Source: a virus
Virus record (IMG/VR): IMGVR_UViG_3300009514_000006
Coordinates: 1 to 64,000 of that record
Direction: 5' to 3' (one strand)
DNA length: 64,000 nt
Shown here: piece by piece, positions 6,768 through 14,452 of the stretch
Layout of the letters: each line of letters begins with the position of its first letter
Numbering within the stretch: the first letter of the stretch is position 1
The notes under the pieces: model-generated
The model's database searches: none
What the model was told of the DNA's origin: nothing
The model's input: only the letters and a program-made list of their open reading frames with translations
Translations under genes and position numbers: made by a program

Positions 6768-6878
6768 CTAAAGCAAGCACTGTTTATACAATTTTTCGGG
6801 TATCGCTATCATTAGATACTCAACACTCAGAGCTAGCCCCACGATGAACATTTCCAACAATTCTAATATTTCCCTCAT
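6768..6878 (-). CDS. 36-residue hydrophobic peptide
   Basis: Begins at ATG 6878, one base after the stop of the upstream gene, and ends at TAG 6768. A central hydrophobic stretch (MFIVGLALSVEYLMIAI) suggests a membrane helix. Coupled translation is likely, because only a weak ribosome site is seen. No homologue recognised. Confidence 0.45.
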   Translation of the reverse strand: MREILELLEMFIVGLALSVEYLMIAIPEKLYKQCLL

Positions 6879-6879
6879 G

Positions 6880-7077
6880 TTATTCACTTGGTACACAAAA
6901 AGGTACCGCTCGGATGAAGTATAAAGAGTCATCCAAATCCTCTTTGGCTTTCTCTATTACGGTATCGGGGTTATCCGACACGTAGAACTCACCCCTATAA
7001 CCAGCAATGTACCAGCCATCAAAGTCAGCATGGCGGAACATAGCAATATACAAAGTTGTACCATCTTTAAATGCCAT
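6880..7077 (-). CDS. hypothetical protein
   Basis: A 65-residue protein with beta-rich aromatic segments (TLYIAMFRHADFDGWYIAGY) and a short acidic helix. No motif recognised. Lies two bases after the zinc-finger gene upstream. Confidence 0.55.
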   Translation of the reverse strand: MAFKDGTTLYIAMFRHADFDGWYIAGYRGEFYVSDNPDTVIEKAKEDLDDSLYFIRAVPFCVPSE

Positions 7078-7079
7078 AT

Positions 7080-7550
7080 CTACCTTTCATCCATGTAGCT
7101 AACATCGTACAAAGCCTTTTTAGCTATTGTTTTAGCTGTGTTTAAGGGCTCATCATAACCTAGATCATAGATAATAGTACGTATAGCCACTATGAGTATG
7201 TCTCTGTGATCATTAGCTTCTTTTAGGTCCTCATAAGCTTCACTTAGCTGGGCCAACCCGTCTAGGGCTTGAGACTTGGCTTTTTTCAAGTTGAATCCCG
7301 TACTCTCAGTGTTCCCGGTGCCCCAACATAGCTCACAAATTCCTTTTACATCATAATAATCTTTTGTACCATACCCAGAACAAGACTCGCAAGCAATGCC
7401 CTTTAGTTTATAGGCAATGGCTCCAAGTCTTTTCGCCCTGTCGATAGCAAGGTCTCCTACATTCTCAAAATCCTCACAACTTAGCACACTATTTTTTGCC
7501 TTGTCACACTCGTGTGCCCACATGTCATATGGATTGTCTAGATCACTCAT
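7080..7550 (-). CDS. protein with DnaJ-type CxxCxGxG zinc motifs
   Basis: A 156-residue protein. Two motifs CESCSGYG (about 54-61) and CELCWGTG (about 73-80) match the paired zinc-binding repeats of DnaJ/RNA-binding zinc fingers. They are flanked by helical regions (AKRLGAIAYKLKG before, about 90-150 after). It has no J domain. It may be a protein-interaction or chaperone-like factor. Overlaps the upstream gene by eight bases. Confidence 0.65.
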   Translation of the reverse strand: MSDLDNPYDMWAHECDKAKNSVLSCEDFENVGDLAIDRAKRLGAIAYKLKGIACESCSGYGTKDYYDVKGICELCWGTGNTESTGFNLKKAKSQALDGLAQLSEAYEDLKEANDHRDILIVAIRTIIYDLGYDEPLNTAKTIAKKALYDVSYMDER

Positions 7551-7725
7551 ATTCTTCCTTCCAATCCTCAGTCAATTGGTTAACTAGTGCCTCTACGCTC
7601 TTTTTCCAGTGACCCAAGTGTAGGGCAGACTCATCAAAACACATTGAGCACATTGTTGAACCACAGGGGCACGTTTGAAACGAACCACACTCAGACTCGT
7701 CTCCGCCACATTTCATACAAAACAT
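7543..7725 (-). CDS. Cys-rich zinc-binding small protein
   Basis: A 60-residue protein with eight Cys in the first 30 residues (FCMKCGG, CGSFQTCPCGS, CSMCFDE), likely binding two zinc ions in a RING/B-box-like cluster, then an acidic amphipathic helix. Function unknown; a protein-protein adaptor is plausible. Confidence 0.6.
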   Translation of the reverse strand: MFCMKCGGDESECGSFQTCPCGSTMCSMCFDESALHLGHWKKSVEALVNQLTEDWKEEYE

Positions 7726-7727
7726 TA

Positions 7728-8006
7728 TTAATCCTTGCTCCTAGATTTCTTCTTTGACTTCTTTGACTTCTTGCTCTTACCCTTAGCGTCTGAACAGTAC
7801 TCGGCATCATACCAAACCTCAGCATCAGCCAGGGGCACTAAAGCGCCCCAAGAAGCATCAGCAATAGTTATAGCATCTATTACCTCAGAGTCAAGTACAG
7901 AAGCGTCTTGAAGGGGATCTAGAGTATCGGGATAACCACCGGGCAGAGCCGGGCTACAGGTCGCTAAAAACAGAAGGGCTAGATTCAATCTCATCAATTT
8001 GTTCAT
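7728..8006 (-). CDS. lipoprotein with Asp-Ala-rich body and Lys-rich tail
   Basis: I start at ATG 8006 (92 residues), because the signal peptide begins there and AGAAGAAGA precedes it; the frame extends further upstream. The lipobox is FLATC (Cys about 17). The mature part carries DA pairs at regular spacing (QDASVLDSEV, ADASWGAL, LADAEVWYDAEY) and ends in a Lys/Ser-rich tail. The DA pattern again resembles Myxococcota lipoproteins. The first 53 bases overlap the 3' end of the gene at 7954-8280 in another frame. Confidence 0.6.
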   Translation of the reverse strand: MNKLMRLNLALLFLATCSPALPGGYPDTLDPLQDASVLDSEVIDAITIADASWGALVPLADAEVWYDAEYCSDAKGKSKKSKKSKKKSRSKD

Positions 8007-8280
8007 GATATATCTTCTTCTCTTGCTCCCACTCATATTTAGCTAGCTGAATAGCAGTGGGCAGGACCCTTTTTCCGTTCACGTACCACAGAGCCTCGCC
8101 ACAACCTTCGATAGCCGGGCCGTCTAATCTGTGATACTGCCCATGTTGACACCAGTGGCGAGATCCGTTACGGAAGATAACAGCGGGTCCATCCTCCCTG
8201 TGCGGTTTCCCGTTTTTATACCACGTCTGGGTCCCTGCGTCGTTTATTGTTACATAAACTGATTTAGAGGAAAGGACCAC
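7954..8280 (-). CDS. NGxxHRxDGPA-repeat (MORN/YwqK-like) protein
   Basis: A 108-residue protein from GTG 8280, supported by AAGGAT about ten bases upstream, just after the thymidylate synthase stop. Repeats include WYKNGKPHREDGPAV, CQHGQYHRLDGPAIE and a terminal ALWYVNGKRVLPTAIQLAKYEWEQ. That last block matches the end of the 73-357 protein (VLQVAKWEWKR), so the two are distant paralogues on opposite strands. Function unknown. Confidence 0.75.
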   Translation of the reverse strand: MVLSSKSVYVTINDAGTQTWYKNGKPHREDGPAVIFRNGSRHWCQHGQYHRLDGPAIEGCGEALWYVNGKRVLPTAIQLAKYEWEQEKKIYHEQIDEIESSPSVFSDL

Positions 8281-8293
8281 CTTAAGCCGATCC

Positions 8294-9076
8294 TTACACT
8301 GCAACAGGAAATTTAATAAATGGATGGTGCCTGTAGCCAACCAAATTAATGTCGTCAAATTCCATATCCACTACTGGTTTGTCTTCCAGTTCAAGGGTGG
8401 GGAGCGGCAGCGGGTTCCTAGTTAGCTGCTCTTTAAGCCCGTCTACATGGTTTAGGTAAATATGGGCATCTCCAATACAGTGAATGAAATATCTAGGAGT
8501 CATCCTACACTCTTGGGCTATCATTGCCAATAGCAAAGAATAAGATGAGATATTAAAAGGCACCCCCAGAGCAATATCAGCAGAGCGCTGATACATTTGG
8601 CAGTCTAGATAACCGTTAGCCACATAGAACTGAATGGCGATTCCGTGACAAGGAGGCAACTGCATAAAGGACAACTCGGACACATTCCAGGTAGTTAAAA
8701 GAATTCTCCTAGAATGAGAGTCTGTTTTAATCTGCTTAATTACAGTTGCTAGCTGATCTATGTTTCCCGGAGTCCAATTACGAAACTGTTTACCGTATAC
8801 AGGACCTAGGTCCCCTTCGTCGTCGGCCCACGGCTTCCAAATCACTTGGGACCTGGAGGGTAGTTCATTCACGCTAGTTGACCCCGAAATAAACCACAGC
8901 AGCTCATCGACCACTTTATCAAATAGAATCTTCTTTGTAGTTACAATCGGAAAGCCATTACGAAGATCGTAGCGGGAATGGGTGCCGAAAACAGACAAAG
9001 TGCCGACACCAGTACGGTCAGAGCGTACTTCTCCGTTATCAAGAACATCTTGAACCAGACTCAGATATTGTTCCAT
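8294..9076 (-). CDS. thyA: thymidylate synthase
   Basis: A 260-residue full-length ThyA-type enzyme that methylates dUMP to dTMP using methylene-tetrahydrofolate. Visible signatures are RTGVGT (21-26), the catalytic Cys143 in LPPCHG, QRSADIALGVPFN (163-175) for dUMP binding, HIYLNH (205-210) and the C-terminal PVAV. GAGGA sits seven bases before ATG 9076. It lies near the dNMP kinase and contributes to the phage dNTP supply together with the class II ribonucleotide reductase. Confidence 0.95.
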   Translation of the reverse strand: MEQYLSLVQDVLDNGEVRSDRTGVGTLSVFGTHSRYDLRNGFPIVTTKKILFDKVVDELLWFISGSTSVNELPSRSQVIWKPWADDEGDLGPVYGKQFRNWTPGNIDQLATVIKQIKTDSHSRRILLTTWNVSELSFMQLPPCHGIAIQFYVANGYLDCQMYQRSADIALGVPFNISSYSLLLAMIAQECRMTPRYFIHCIGDAHIYLNHVDGLKEQLTRNPLPLPTLELEDKPVVDMEFDDINLVGYRHHPFIKFPVAV

Positions 9077-9079
9077 TTT

Positions 9080-9208
9080 TCAGTCCTCTAGAATGAAGGT
9101 ACCCACACCCAACACGTAAAACCAAGTTAACATAGCGTAAATAAGAACCAGCACGGATAAGAAAGATACCTTAATCAGGAACCTAATAAGCCAATCCCAG
9201 TTACTCAT
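9080..9208 (-). CDS. small membrane protein upstream of thyA
   Basis: A 42-residue protein (ATG 9208 to TGA 9080) with a hydrophobic span at about 9-38 (LIKVSFLSVLVLIYAML). It fills most of the gap between the dNMP kinase and thyA, and its stop is three bases before the thyA ATG. No clear ribosome site; the predicted promoter at 9218-9246 would start RNA only a few bases upstream. Confidence 0.5.
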   Translation of the reverse strand: MSNWDWLIRFLIKVSFLSVLVLIYAMLTWFYVLGVGTFILED

Positions 9209-9217
9209 CTGCTTACA

Positions 9218-9246
9218 ACTCTACTCCACCGGTATTGCCGTGTCAA
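9218..9246 (-). promoter_or_regulatory. predicted sigma70-type promoter
   Basis: TTGACA (9246-9241) and TAGAGT (9223-9218) are separated by 17 bases on the minus strand, in the gap after the dNMP kinase. The -10 element ends nine bases before the ATG of the small membrane gene, so the transcript would be almost leaderless. It would serve that gene, thyA and downstream genes. Confidence 0.4.
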
Positions 9247-9252
9247 ACAAAA

Positions 9253-9843
9253 TCAAATTTTGATAACTTCAGCTATTATCCTACTGATTTCACTCTGGAA
9301 AGCTTCTACGTCTCCATCGTTGACAACAGTATAGTCAATACAATAAGAGGGAACTTCGTCTACAGCTTTTTCTGTAGGGTGATCAGAACGATCTGAAGAG
9401 GGGCAGACAACTTTGACCACGATCCCCTTTACATCATCATACTTACGTATAGCAGTGCACTCGCTAGTGAACCTAGCATCATCAATGATGTAAAGGGGGC
9501 GGTTTGGAGAGTCTCTATCTATTTTACATTGTTCTCTAATTTGGGAGAGACAAGCGTCCACCCAAATGTTGTCGTCTATAACCTGTCTAGCGCCCTGTCC
9601 AAGCCGCTGAGCACCATCACGACCAGATATACCAATATCGGCATCTACTTTCTCCTTTTCCTCTTGTGTACCGTAAAGTTGTTCTTCACTGAACCCCCAC
9701 ACAATACCAGCTAATTGTTTCACTTTAGTGGCGAAGGAGAAAACTTTTGCCCCATGGACAACCCGCACAAATTGTGCAGCGGTAGTTTTGCCTGAGCCCT
9801 TTCGGCCAAGTAGGGCGACGATAACAGGTGGTTTTCTTTCCAT
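9253..9843 (-). CDS. deoxynucleoside monophosphate kinase (T4 gp1-like)
   Basis: A 196-residue P-loop kinase. Walker A is GRKGSGKTT (13-21). FSFATKVK (35-42), DDARF (about 122-126) and SDHPTEKAVDE (about 152-162) match the phage dNMP kinase family, which phosphorylates dGMP, dTMP and modified dCMP to diphosphates. It fits with thymidylate synthase and ribonucleotide reductase in the same window. Assignment to the family is confident; substrate range is inferred. Confidence 0.85.
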   Translation of the reverse strand: MERKPPVIVALLGRKGSGKTTAAQFVRVVHGAKVFSFATKVKQLAGIVWGFSEEQLYGTQEEKEKVDADIGISGRDGAQRLGQGARQVIDDNIWVDACLSQIREQCKIDRDSPNRPLYIIDDARFTSECTAIRKYDDVKGIVVKVVCPSSDRSDHPTEKAVDEVPSYCIDYTVVNDGDVEAFQSEISRIIAEVIKI

Positions 9844-9847
9844 TTAG

Positions 9848-10135
9848 TTACTCTTTGTCATCCTCTTTCCACAGAGGTTTGTTGACTTCGGCTCCTTGAT
9901 AGAGCGCATTTTTAGCTCTCTTGTTCTTCTGCGCGGCGCGTCGCTTACGGCAGTTCCAACACCGAATAGGAAGCGCATATCCTTGGCTCTCGTAGAAGGC
10001 GCGCTCCGAGTCCTTGAAGAAGAACTTCCGGCTACAGGACACACAATTTAGCCAAATGTGACCTTCTTCCGGGGTCTCTACTTCTTGCAGTTGCAGTTCG
10101 GGTTCATTGTGATCATCATACTTGTCGTTACTCAT
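9848..10135 (-). CDS. zinc-ribbon protein (zf-trcl-like)
   Basis: A 95-residue protein. CVSC (about 31-34) and CWNC (about 59-62) are separated by FFFKDSERAFYESQGYALP, and a basic tail (RKRRAAQKNKRAK) follows. This is the layout of the zf-trcl probable zinc-ribbon family found in bacteria and phages. AAAGGAA precedes the ATG. It may bind nucleic acid through the basic tail. Confidence 0.7.
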   Translation of the reverse strand: MSNDKYDDHNEPELQLQEVETPEEGHIWLNCVSCSRKFFFKDSERAFYESQGYALPIRCWNCRKRRAAQKNKRAKNALYQGAEVNKPLWKEDDKE

Positions 10136-10155
10136 AGTTCTATTCCTTTGTTAAG

Positions 10156-10338
10156 CTATTTGTCAAGACTAATAGGTACTTCGTCAGATACAGCAATTAC
10201 ATAAGCATTTTTATCAACAATCATTATTTCTTGTATAGGCATAGGACAGTACGAACCGTTAGGCCAGGCAGCCCAGATCATCACCTCCTGGTTAAAATCC
10301 AGCTTAAGGAGTTCATTAATTAATGTCTGTACTGTCAT
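10156..10338 (-). CDS. hypothetical protein
   Basis: A 60-residue protein beginning with a helix (TVQTLINELLKL) followed by strands (EVMIWAAWPNG, MPIQEIMIVDK). The pattern resembles many small phage proteins annotated only as hypothetical. It overlaps the 3' end of the putative small terminase by 23 bases. Confidence 0.55.
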   Translation of the reverse strand: MTVQTLINELLKLDFNQEVMIWAAWPNGSYCPMPIQEIMIVDKNAYVIAVSDEVPISLDK

Positions 10339-10942
10339 CCTCGTCCTCGTCCTCGTTCTCGCTAACTTCTATGTACTGAACTTCTTCGTCATCCATGTAT
10401 GGCTCTGGGGCTTCTAATTCTTTGGTTAACTTGGCTTCCATAAAGGCACGAATTACTTCGTTTTTAAGCTCTGGAGTCCAAGCATTGGATAGACCAATTT
10501 CAACCTGTTGATTAATCTGGTGCTCCTTCTTAATCACCCCAGTATCAATAAGTGCTTTCTTTTGATCGTTTAGCGTCTGGCGGACTAAGTTAAGGGCTTT
10601 TAGTTTTTCGTCAGGAGTGCCCTCGCTGTGCAGCTCCCAGCACCTAGCGATCACATCGTCATAGCCACTAAAAAGGCCAGTTAGAAATTGATCTCGATCA
10701 TGTTCAGAAAAATTGCTCTTACCTAAACTCTTAACAGCTTCCAGATCCCGTTGAACGGTGGCAATGGAAGTGCCCAAGGCATTAGCTATGTTCTGATAGG
10801 TGTACCCGCGTGTACGAAGCTGCATGACCTGTCGCTGCCGCTCCTGCACCTTCTGTTCCCGGGTAATTTCAAGCTCATTAAGTTCGTCTACAGTAATAAT
10901 CTGTAGGGCCTCATCGTCTTTGCTATCATCAGGATTTGACAT
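10316..10942 (-). CDS. putative terminase small subunit (HTH protein)
   Basis: A 208-residue protein from ATG 10942. A helix-turn-helix lies at about residues 41-67 (RTRGYTYQNIANALGTSIATVQRDL), followed by a helical region and a very acidic end (ENEDEDEDD). Small terminase subunits recognise the packaging site through such an HTH. Being one gene away from the large terminase supports this role, but a transcription regulator is possible. The start overlaps the upstream gene by 14 bases. Confidence 0.55.
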   Translation of the reverse strand: MSNPDDSKDDEALQIITVDELNELEITREQKVQERQRQVMQLRTRGYTYQNIANALGTSIATVQRDLEAVKSLGKSNFSEHDRDQFLTGLFSGYDDVIARCWELHSEGTPDEKLKALNLVRQTLNDQKKALIDTGVIKKEHQINQQVEIGLSNAWTPELKNEVIRAFMEAKLTKELEAPEPYMDDEEVQYIEVSENEDEDEDDSTDIN

Positions 10943-11396
10943 GTTGATCACATCGGACGGTAATCCATCCGCCTCCTCTGGGCTTTCCTGGCTCTCCACA
11001 CAGCTCACAGATAGTGAAGCTCATGTTTTCAGCCGATTGTATATACGCTTCCATCTGCTCGGTTACATTACCGGACATATAGTAACGAAGACCACCATAT
11101 TTCTCCTTAACCTGTACTACCTTAGGAAGATGTTCTTCATACGAAGTACAAGAGCACAAATATGCCTCATACTTATTGTCTAAAGTAGTCCCCACAAAGC
11201 AACAACCCTTGCCATCATGAGCGCTTTTGATATGATCGCACACGAGACAAACCTGCAAGCCCTCCATATCCTTAATAAGGGGCTCCAGGCGGATAGCCAG
11301 AGCGTGAAGCAACTGCCCCCAGCCCTCTCCTACTTCGTGGGAATCAAAATCTTTGTATAAAAGCGGGAACTTATCTATCAGGTCGTCTGGGCGCAT
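10929..11396 (-). CDS. phage protein with KEKYGGLRYY motif and zinc-binding Cys
   Basis: A 155-residue protein from ATG 11396 (AGGA six bases upstream). QVKEKYGGLRYYMSG followed by CELCGEPG and RCDQH matches a widespread uncharacterised phage family. An extra Cys cluster (CLVCDH, KGCC, CSC) lies in the middle and is unusual. It sits between the terminase genes; role unknown, perhaps accessory to packaging. Confidence 0.65.
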   Translation of the reverse strand: MRPDDLIDKFPLLYKDFDSHEVGEGWGQLLHALAIRLEPLIKDMEGLQVCLVCDHIKSAHDGKGCCFVGTTLDNKYEAYLCSCTSYEEHLPKVVQVKEKYGGLRYYMSGNVTEQMEAYIQSAENMSFTICELCGEPGKPRGGGWITVRCDQHVKS

Positions 11397-11403
11397 AATA
11401 GTC

Positions 11404-13218
11404 CTAAGCGAACGAAAACATGGTAGCCCTGCGTAGCCTTTCCATAGCAATCAGCGCATAATTAAGCGCGTGGATCCAGTGAGCTTCTCCACCTACCTGA
11501 ACCCACTCCATCCGGTGTCTTCCCGTGTTTTCGTCAAGCACTCTCTTCTGTCGAATCATTCTCTTAGCGTGTTCCCTTAGCTCATTAGCTAATTCAATCT
11601 CTTCAAAATGACCAGTGGTCATATTACGGGCTACCTGGGTAAAAGCACTAACGGGAGGGATCTGAATAGCACGATCCACGAAATGACCTAAGGTAAAGTC
11701 TAGGGATTGATACCTATTAAGGGTTACCTGCCACTTCAGTTTGATGTTTTGGCTACCCTTCTTGACTGCCTCTTTGTACTTAACACGATCAGTCCAGGAG
11801 ACCATATCGCCCGTTGGGGTGTCCTTATACCAAGCAATATAGCAACGGCCCGTCATGTCCCGAGCAAGTTGAGTGGCTTCATTAGCGTTTGGCATAGCGT
11901 CAACAATACCTAGGCCAATATTGAATTCCTTATAGATCTTGTACACTCTTTTAAAGGGCGATACAGGTTCCATCTGCCCAGTGTTGGGATTGGCCTCCCA
12001 ATACGCTGGATTCTCCGAATCAATCAGCTCTAGATGGGCTAGTTGCTTGTTGCCGTCCTTATCTCGCTTAACGATAACCACAAAACAGTTACCCCGGTGC
12101 TGATCTATGCCCATGGCGTATACTGCCCGCTTCTGTCGGTTATCAGTAAAGTGCTTGTACCACTTGATGTCCGGGTTAATGCAGCCATTAAAGACGTCAT
12201 CACTAACAGGTCTGTTGGCTTTGTCTACAAACGGCATACCCAACTTGGCGTTGTAGAACTCTTGCTTGTTGGTGGTGGTCTTATAGGCGTCCCAGATTTC
12301 TTTAGGAGAGATAAACTTGGAGATAAGCTGGGAGACTGCGTAGGAGTTAAAATCTGCTGTAGGATTATGCGCTACATAATTACCGTTTTGAGGATCACGA
12401 ATAATGTACTTACACACTGGACATCTGAGCAGTACTTCTCTTTCACCCCCTTTAGCAATCCGCTCCACAATACAATCAGGGAAGCACTCACTAGGAATCA
12501 TACCCCCGCTGCAATTACACTTTACATGCCAAGTAAGTTGTGTGCCTCGGAGAAATCTCGCATGGATGTCACTTTCCGGAAGCCCAGCAGTGCTCATAAA
12601 CATCTGATATTTCATGGAGCTGTGTGAGATGCGCTCCATACACTGATCAATGTCCAACGGATCAATTAGACGAACTTCGTCAAAAGCAATAACATCAAGG
12701 GGAACAGAGTCCTTGGATGCTCGACCGCCTACATACAGCATATAGAGAGAGGACAGCTTATGGTATATATTATTAATTTGCTTAAGGCCCAAGGTGTTAG
12801 CGTCGTCGTTGATATTTGTAGCTAACTCCAGGTTAGAGTTGATGAGGGGCTTCAATCGGTCTTTAGAAAGGACCTCTACGCCCTCACCCGTTGGGAAGTA
12901 TAGCCCTGCTTTAAGGGTGTAGTTTCGACAGAACCACAGCAGGCGCAACAGCAAATAAACAGTAGCACCCAACTGCGCTGCCTTCATCCACACTATCTCT
13001 TTACTGTTGTCCTGATAGATAGGGAGGAGATACCTATGGTTGTCAAACTCTAAATGACGACCGTCAACCTCAACTCCTGAGTAGGTGGCCCACAAGGCGA
13101 AATCCTCCGCCATGAGCCCTTTCATCTCTTTTTCAGATGCTTTGGCAAGCAGTTCTTTGACATCTAAGGGACGAATCCCTTGTACATAGGCCGGGGCCTT
13201 TTTCTTTCCATCTTCCAT
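11404..13218 (-). CDS. terL: terminase large subunit (lambda GpA type)
   Basis: A 604-residue packaging ATPase/nuclease. The Walker A-like motif is KAAQLGAT (79-86), of the deviant GpA kind; Walker B is DVIAFDEV (175-182). A Cys cluster in the middle (CNCSGG, CPVCK) probably binds zinc, as in GpA relatives. The C-terminal nuclease region contains GIDQHRG and LGIVDAM acidic residues and HWIHALNYALIA. It would cut concatemers and drive DNA into the prohead. It lies inside the replication/nucleotide block rather than next to head genes. Confidence 0.85.
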   Translation of the reverse strand: MEDGKKKAPAYVQGIRPLDVKELLAKASEKEMKGLMAEDFALWATYSGVEVDGRHLEFDNHRYLLPIYQDNSKEIVWMKAAQLGATVYLLLRLLWFCRNYTLKAGLYFPTGEGVEVLSKDRLKPLINSNLELATNINDDANTLGLKQINNIYHKLSSLYMLYVGGRASKDSVPLDVIAFDEVRLIDPLDIDQCMERISHSSMKYQMFMSTAGLPESDIHARFLRGTQLTWHVKCNCSGGMIPSECFPDCIVERIAKGGEREVLLRCPVCKYIIRDPQNGNYVAHNPTADFNSYAVSQLISKFISPKEIWDAYKTTTNKQEFYNAKLGMPFVDKANRPVSDDVFNGCINPDIKWYKHFTDNRQKRAVYAMGIDQHRGNCFVVIVKRDKDGNKQLAHLELIDSENPAYWEANPNTGQMEPVSPFKRVYKIYKEFNIGLGIVDAMPNANEATQLARDMTGRCYIAWYKDTPTGDMVSWTDRVKYKEAVKKGSQNIKLKWQVTLNRYQSLDFTLGHFVDRAIQIPPVSAFTQVARNMTTGHFEEIELANELREHAKRMIRQKRVLDENTGRHRMEWVQVGGEAHWIHALNYALIAMERLRRATMFSFA

Positions 13219-13232
13219 AGTGTTACCAGAAC

Positions 13233-13844
13233 TTAATAGATTCTATCTTTAGTGTTTACAATCTCACCTTTTTCGATCTTAGCTAAGGTCTCGTCATACC
13301 ACTCAGCGGCAGCTTCTTTACGCCACATATAGAAGTAAGGGGGACCTGAGAACACATCCACAATATGTTCTTTTAGCGCCGATCGATCTAGCAAGTAGTC
13401 AGGCCATCCCTCTTCGTGATGGGTCAAAATAGTCTGCGTGTATCCCTCCCGCTCAAACTTCGCTCTCATAGTCATCTTGATAGGAAACAGAAACAGATAA
13501 CAAAAAGACATAATGAAAGAATTAATACGCCATAAAAAGCAAGACGACAAAAAGGCGACCGGCCAGCACCGAAACTGTCTTAGGTGCACCAGCTCATGCC
13601 TGAGTAGCCGATATCGGCTGTCCGGGTGTTGGTCCCAGAAATCCTCAGGCACATAAACCGTGCGTCCTATAGTGGTGGTGTATTGGTTGATGGTGGGGTC
13701 TATACGAAGCACTCTCGTCAGAAGCCACTGCACCAAGGACATTAAGGTGCTGTCCGATCGCCTCAAAACCTTTGCTCCAGGAATCTCCTCCTGGACACGA
13801 ACTAGCAGCTGAGTGAACCTGTCGCTGTTTACTTCTTTTGCCAT
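13233..13844 (-). CDS. membrane-associated HExxH protein (putative metallopeptidase)
   Basis: A 203-residue protein with the zinc-metallopeptidase motif HELVH (about 87-91). It is followed at once by a hydrophobic hairpin (VAFLSSCFLW, FIMSFCYLFLFPIKM; about 97-124) and an Arg/Glu-rich stretch (KFEREGYTQTI) whose Glu could be a third metal ligand. The target is unknown. It could act on a phage or host membrane protein, or be a degenerate fold without activity. Confidence 0.6.
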   Translation of the reverse strand: MAKEVNSDRFTQLLVRVQEEIPGAKVLRRSDSTLMSLVQWLLTRVLRIDPTINQYTTTIGRTVYVPEDFWDQHPDSRYRLLRHELVHLRQFRCWPVAFLSSCFLWRINSFIMSFCYLFLFPIKMTMRAKFEREGYTQTILTHHEEGWPDYLLDRSALKEHIVDVFSGPPYFYMWRKEAAAEWYDETLAKIEKGEIVNTKDRIY

Positions 13845-14452
13845 AGCAGTCCGATCATTAGCCTATTAACGGAGAATTTGTGAGGGATACCCCACATATG
13901 CTCCAGACCTACGCTATCAAACCCCAAATCCCGAATATACTGGATTAGCCTTTTCCTGTCGGCCAAATGAATAGTGGATTTTAGAAAGACTGCTTGGGTG
14001 GGTTTGAGCACCGCTATTTGTTTGTTGGTTAGACGGCTATTCTCGAATTTGGTCAGGTCGAAATTATATGGTTTAAGCAGACCATATAGCTCTCCTGCGT
14101 CATCACAGGCCGGACAGACCGAGATAACTTTACCACCCGACTTAACCGCTCTTAAACAACTCATTAATAGCTTTCGGCGATGATCTTCTTGATATTCACT
14201 TAGAACATTGTTCAAGAACACAACATCGTAGAAGTTAGCAGGGAAATCTAAGGTATCCTCATCCACAGTCAAGTAGTGCCACGATCTTACTTCCACATGA
14301 CTGGGCGCAAAAATACTACCTCCTATTAGAGCCAAAGACAAAACTCGGTCATCTGCTCGTACACCTGTTAGGTTGCCCATCCAATGGGCTACGTCCATAC
14401 GGGCGATTTTTATGCCTAACTTAGGCGGTTCTAGCAAACAACTACTCTCCAT
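13829..14452 (-). CDS. SAM-dependent methyltransferase-like protein
   Basis: A 207-residue protein with a class I methyltransferase pattern: YDVVFLNNVLSEY (about 79-91) and RAVKSGGKVISVCPA (about 106-120) match motifs IV-VI. Motif I (GxGxG) is poor (SLALIGGSIF), so cofactor binding is uncertain. The target is unknown, and it may be inactive. It overlaps the NYN gene and the HExxH gene slightly. Confidence 0.5.
   Translation of the reverse strand: MESSCLLEPPKLGIKIARMDVAHWMGNLTGVRADDRVLSLALIGGSIFAPSHVEVRSWHYLTVDEDTLDFPANFYDVVFLNNVLSEYQEDHRRKLLMSCLRAVKSGGKVISVCPACDDAGELYGLLKPYNFDLTKFENSRLTNKQIAVLKPTQAVFLKSTIHLADRKRLIQYIRDLGFDSVGLEHMWGIPHKFSVNRLMIGLLWQKK

Noticed and set aside
10136-10166. TTGACA with TAGAAC as a promoter for the zinc-ribbon gene
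   Set aside because: The spacing is 18 and the -10 abuts the ATG, while a normal AAAGGAA ribosome site is present, so the match is probably chance.
12043-12627. 194-codon plus-strand frame
   Set aside because: Antisense to the large terminase, no ribosome site and no protein-like motif.
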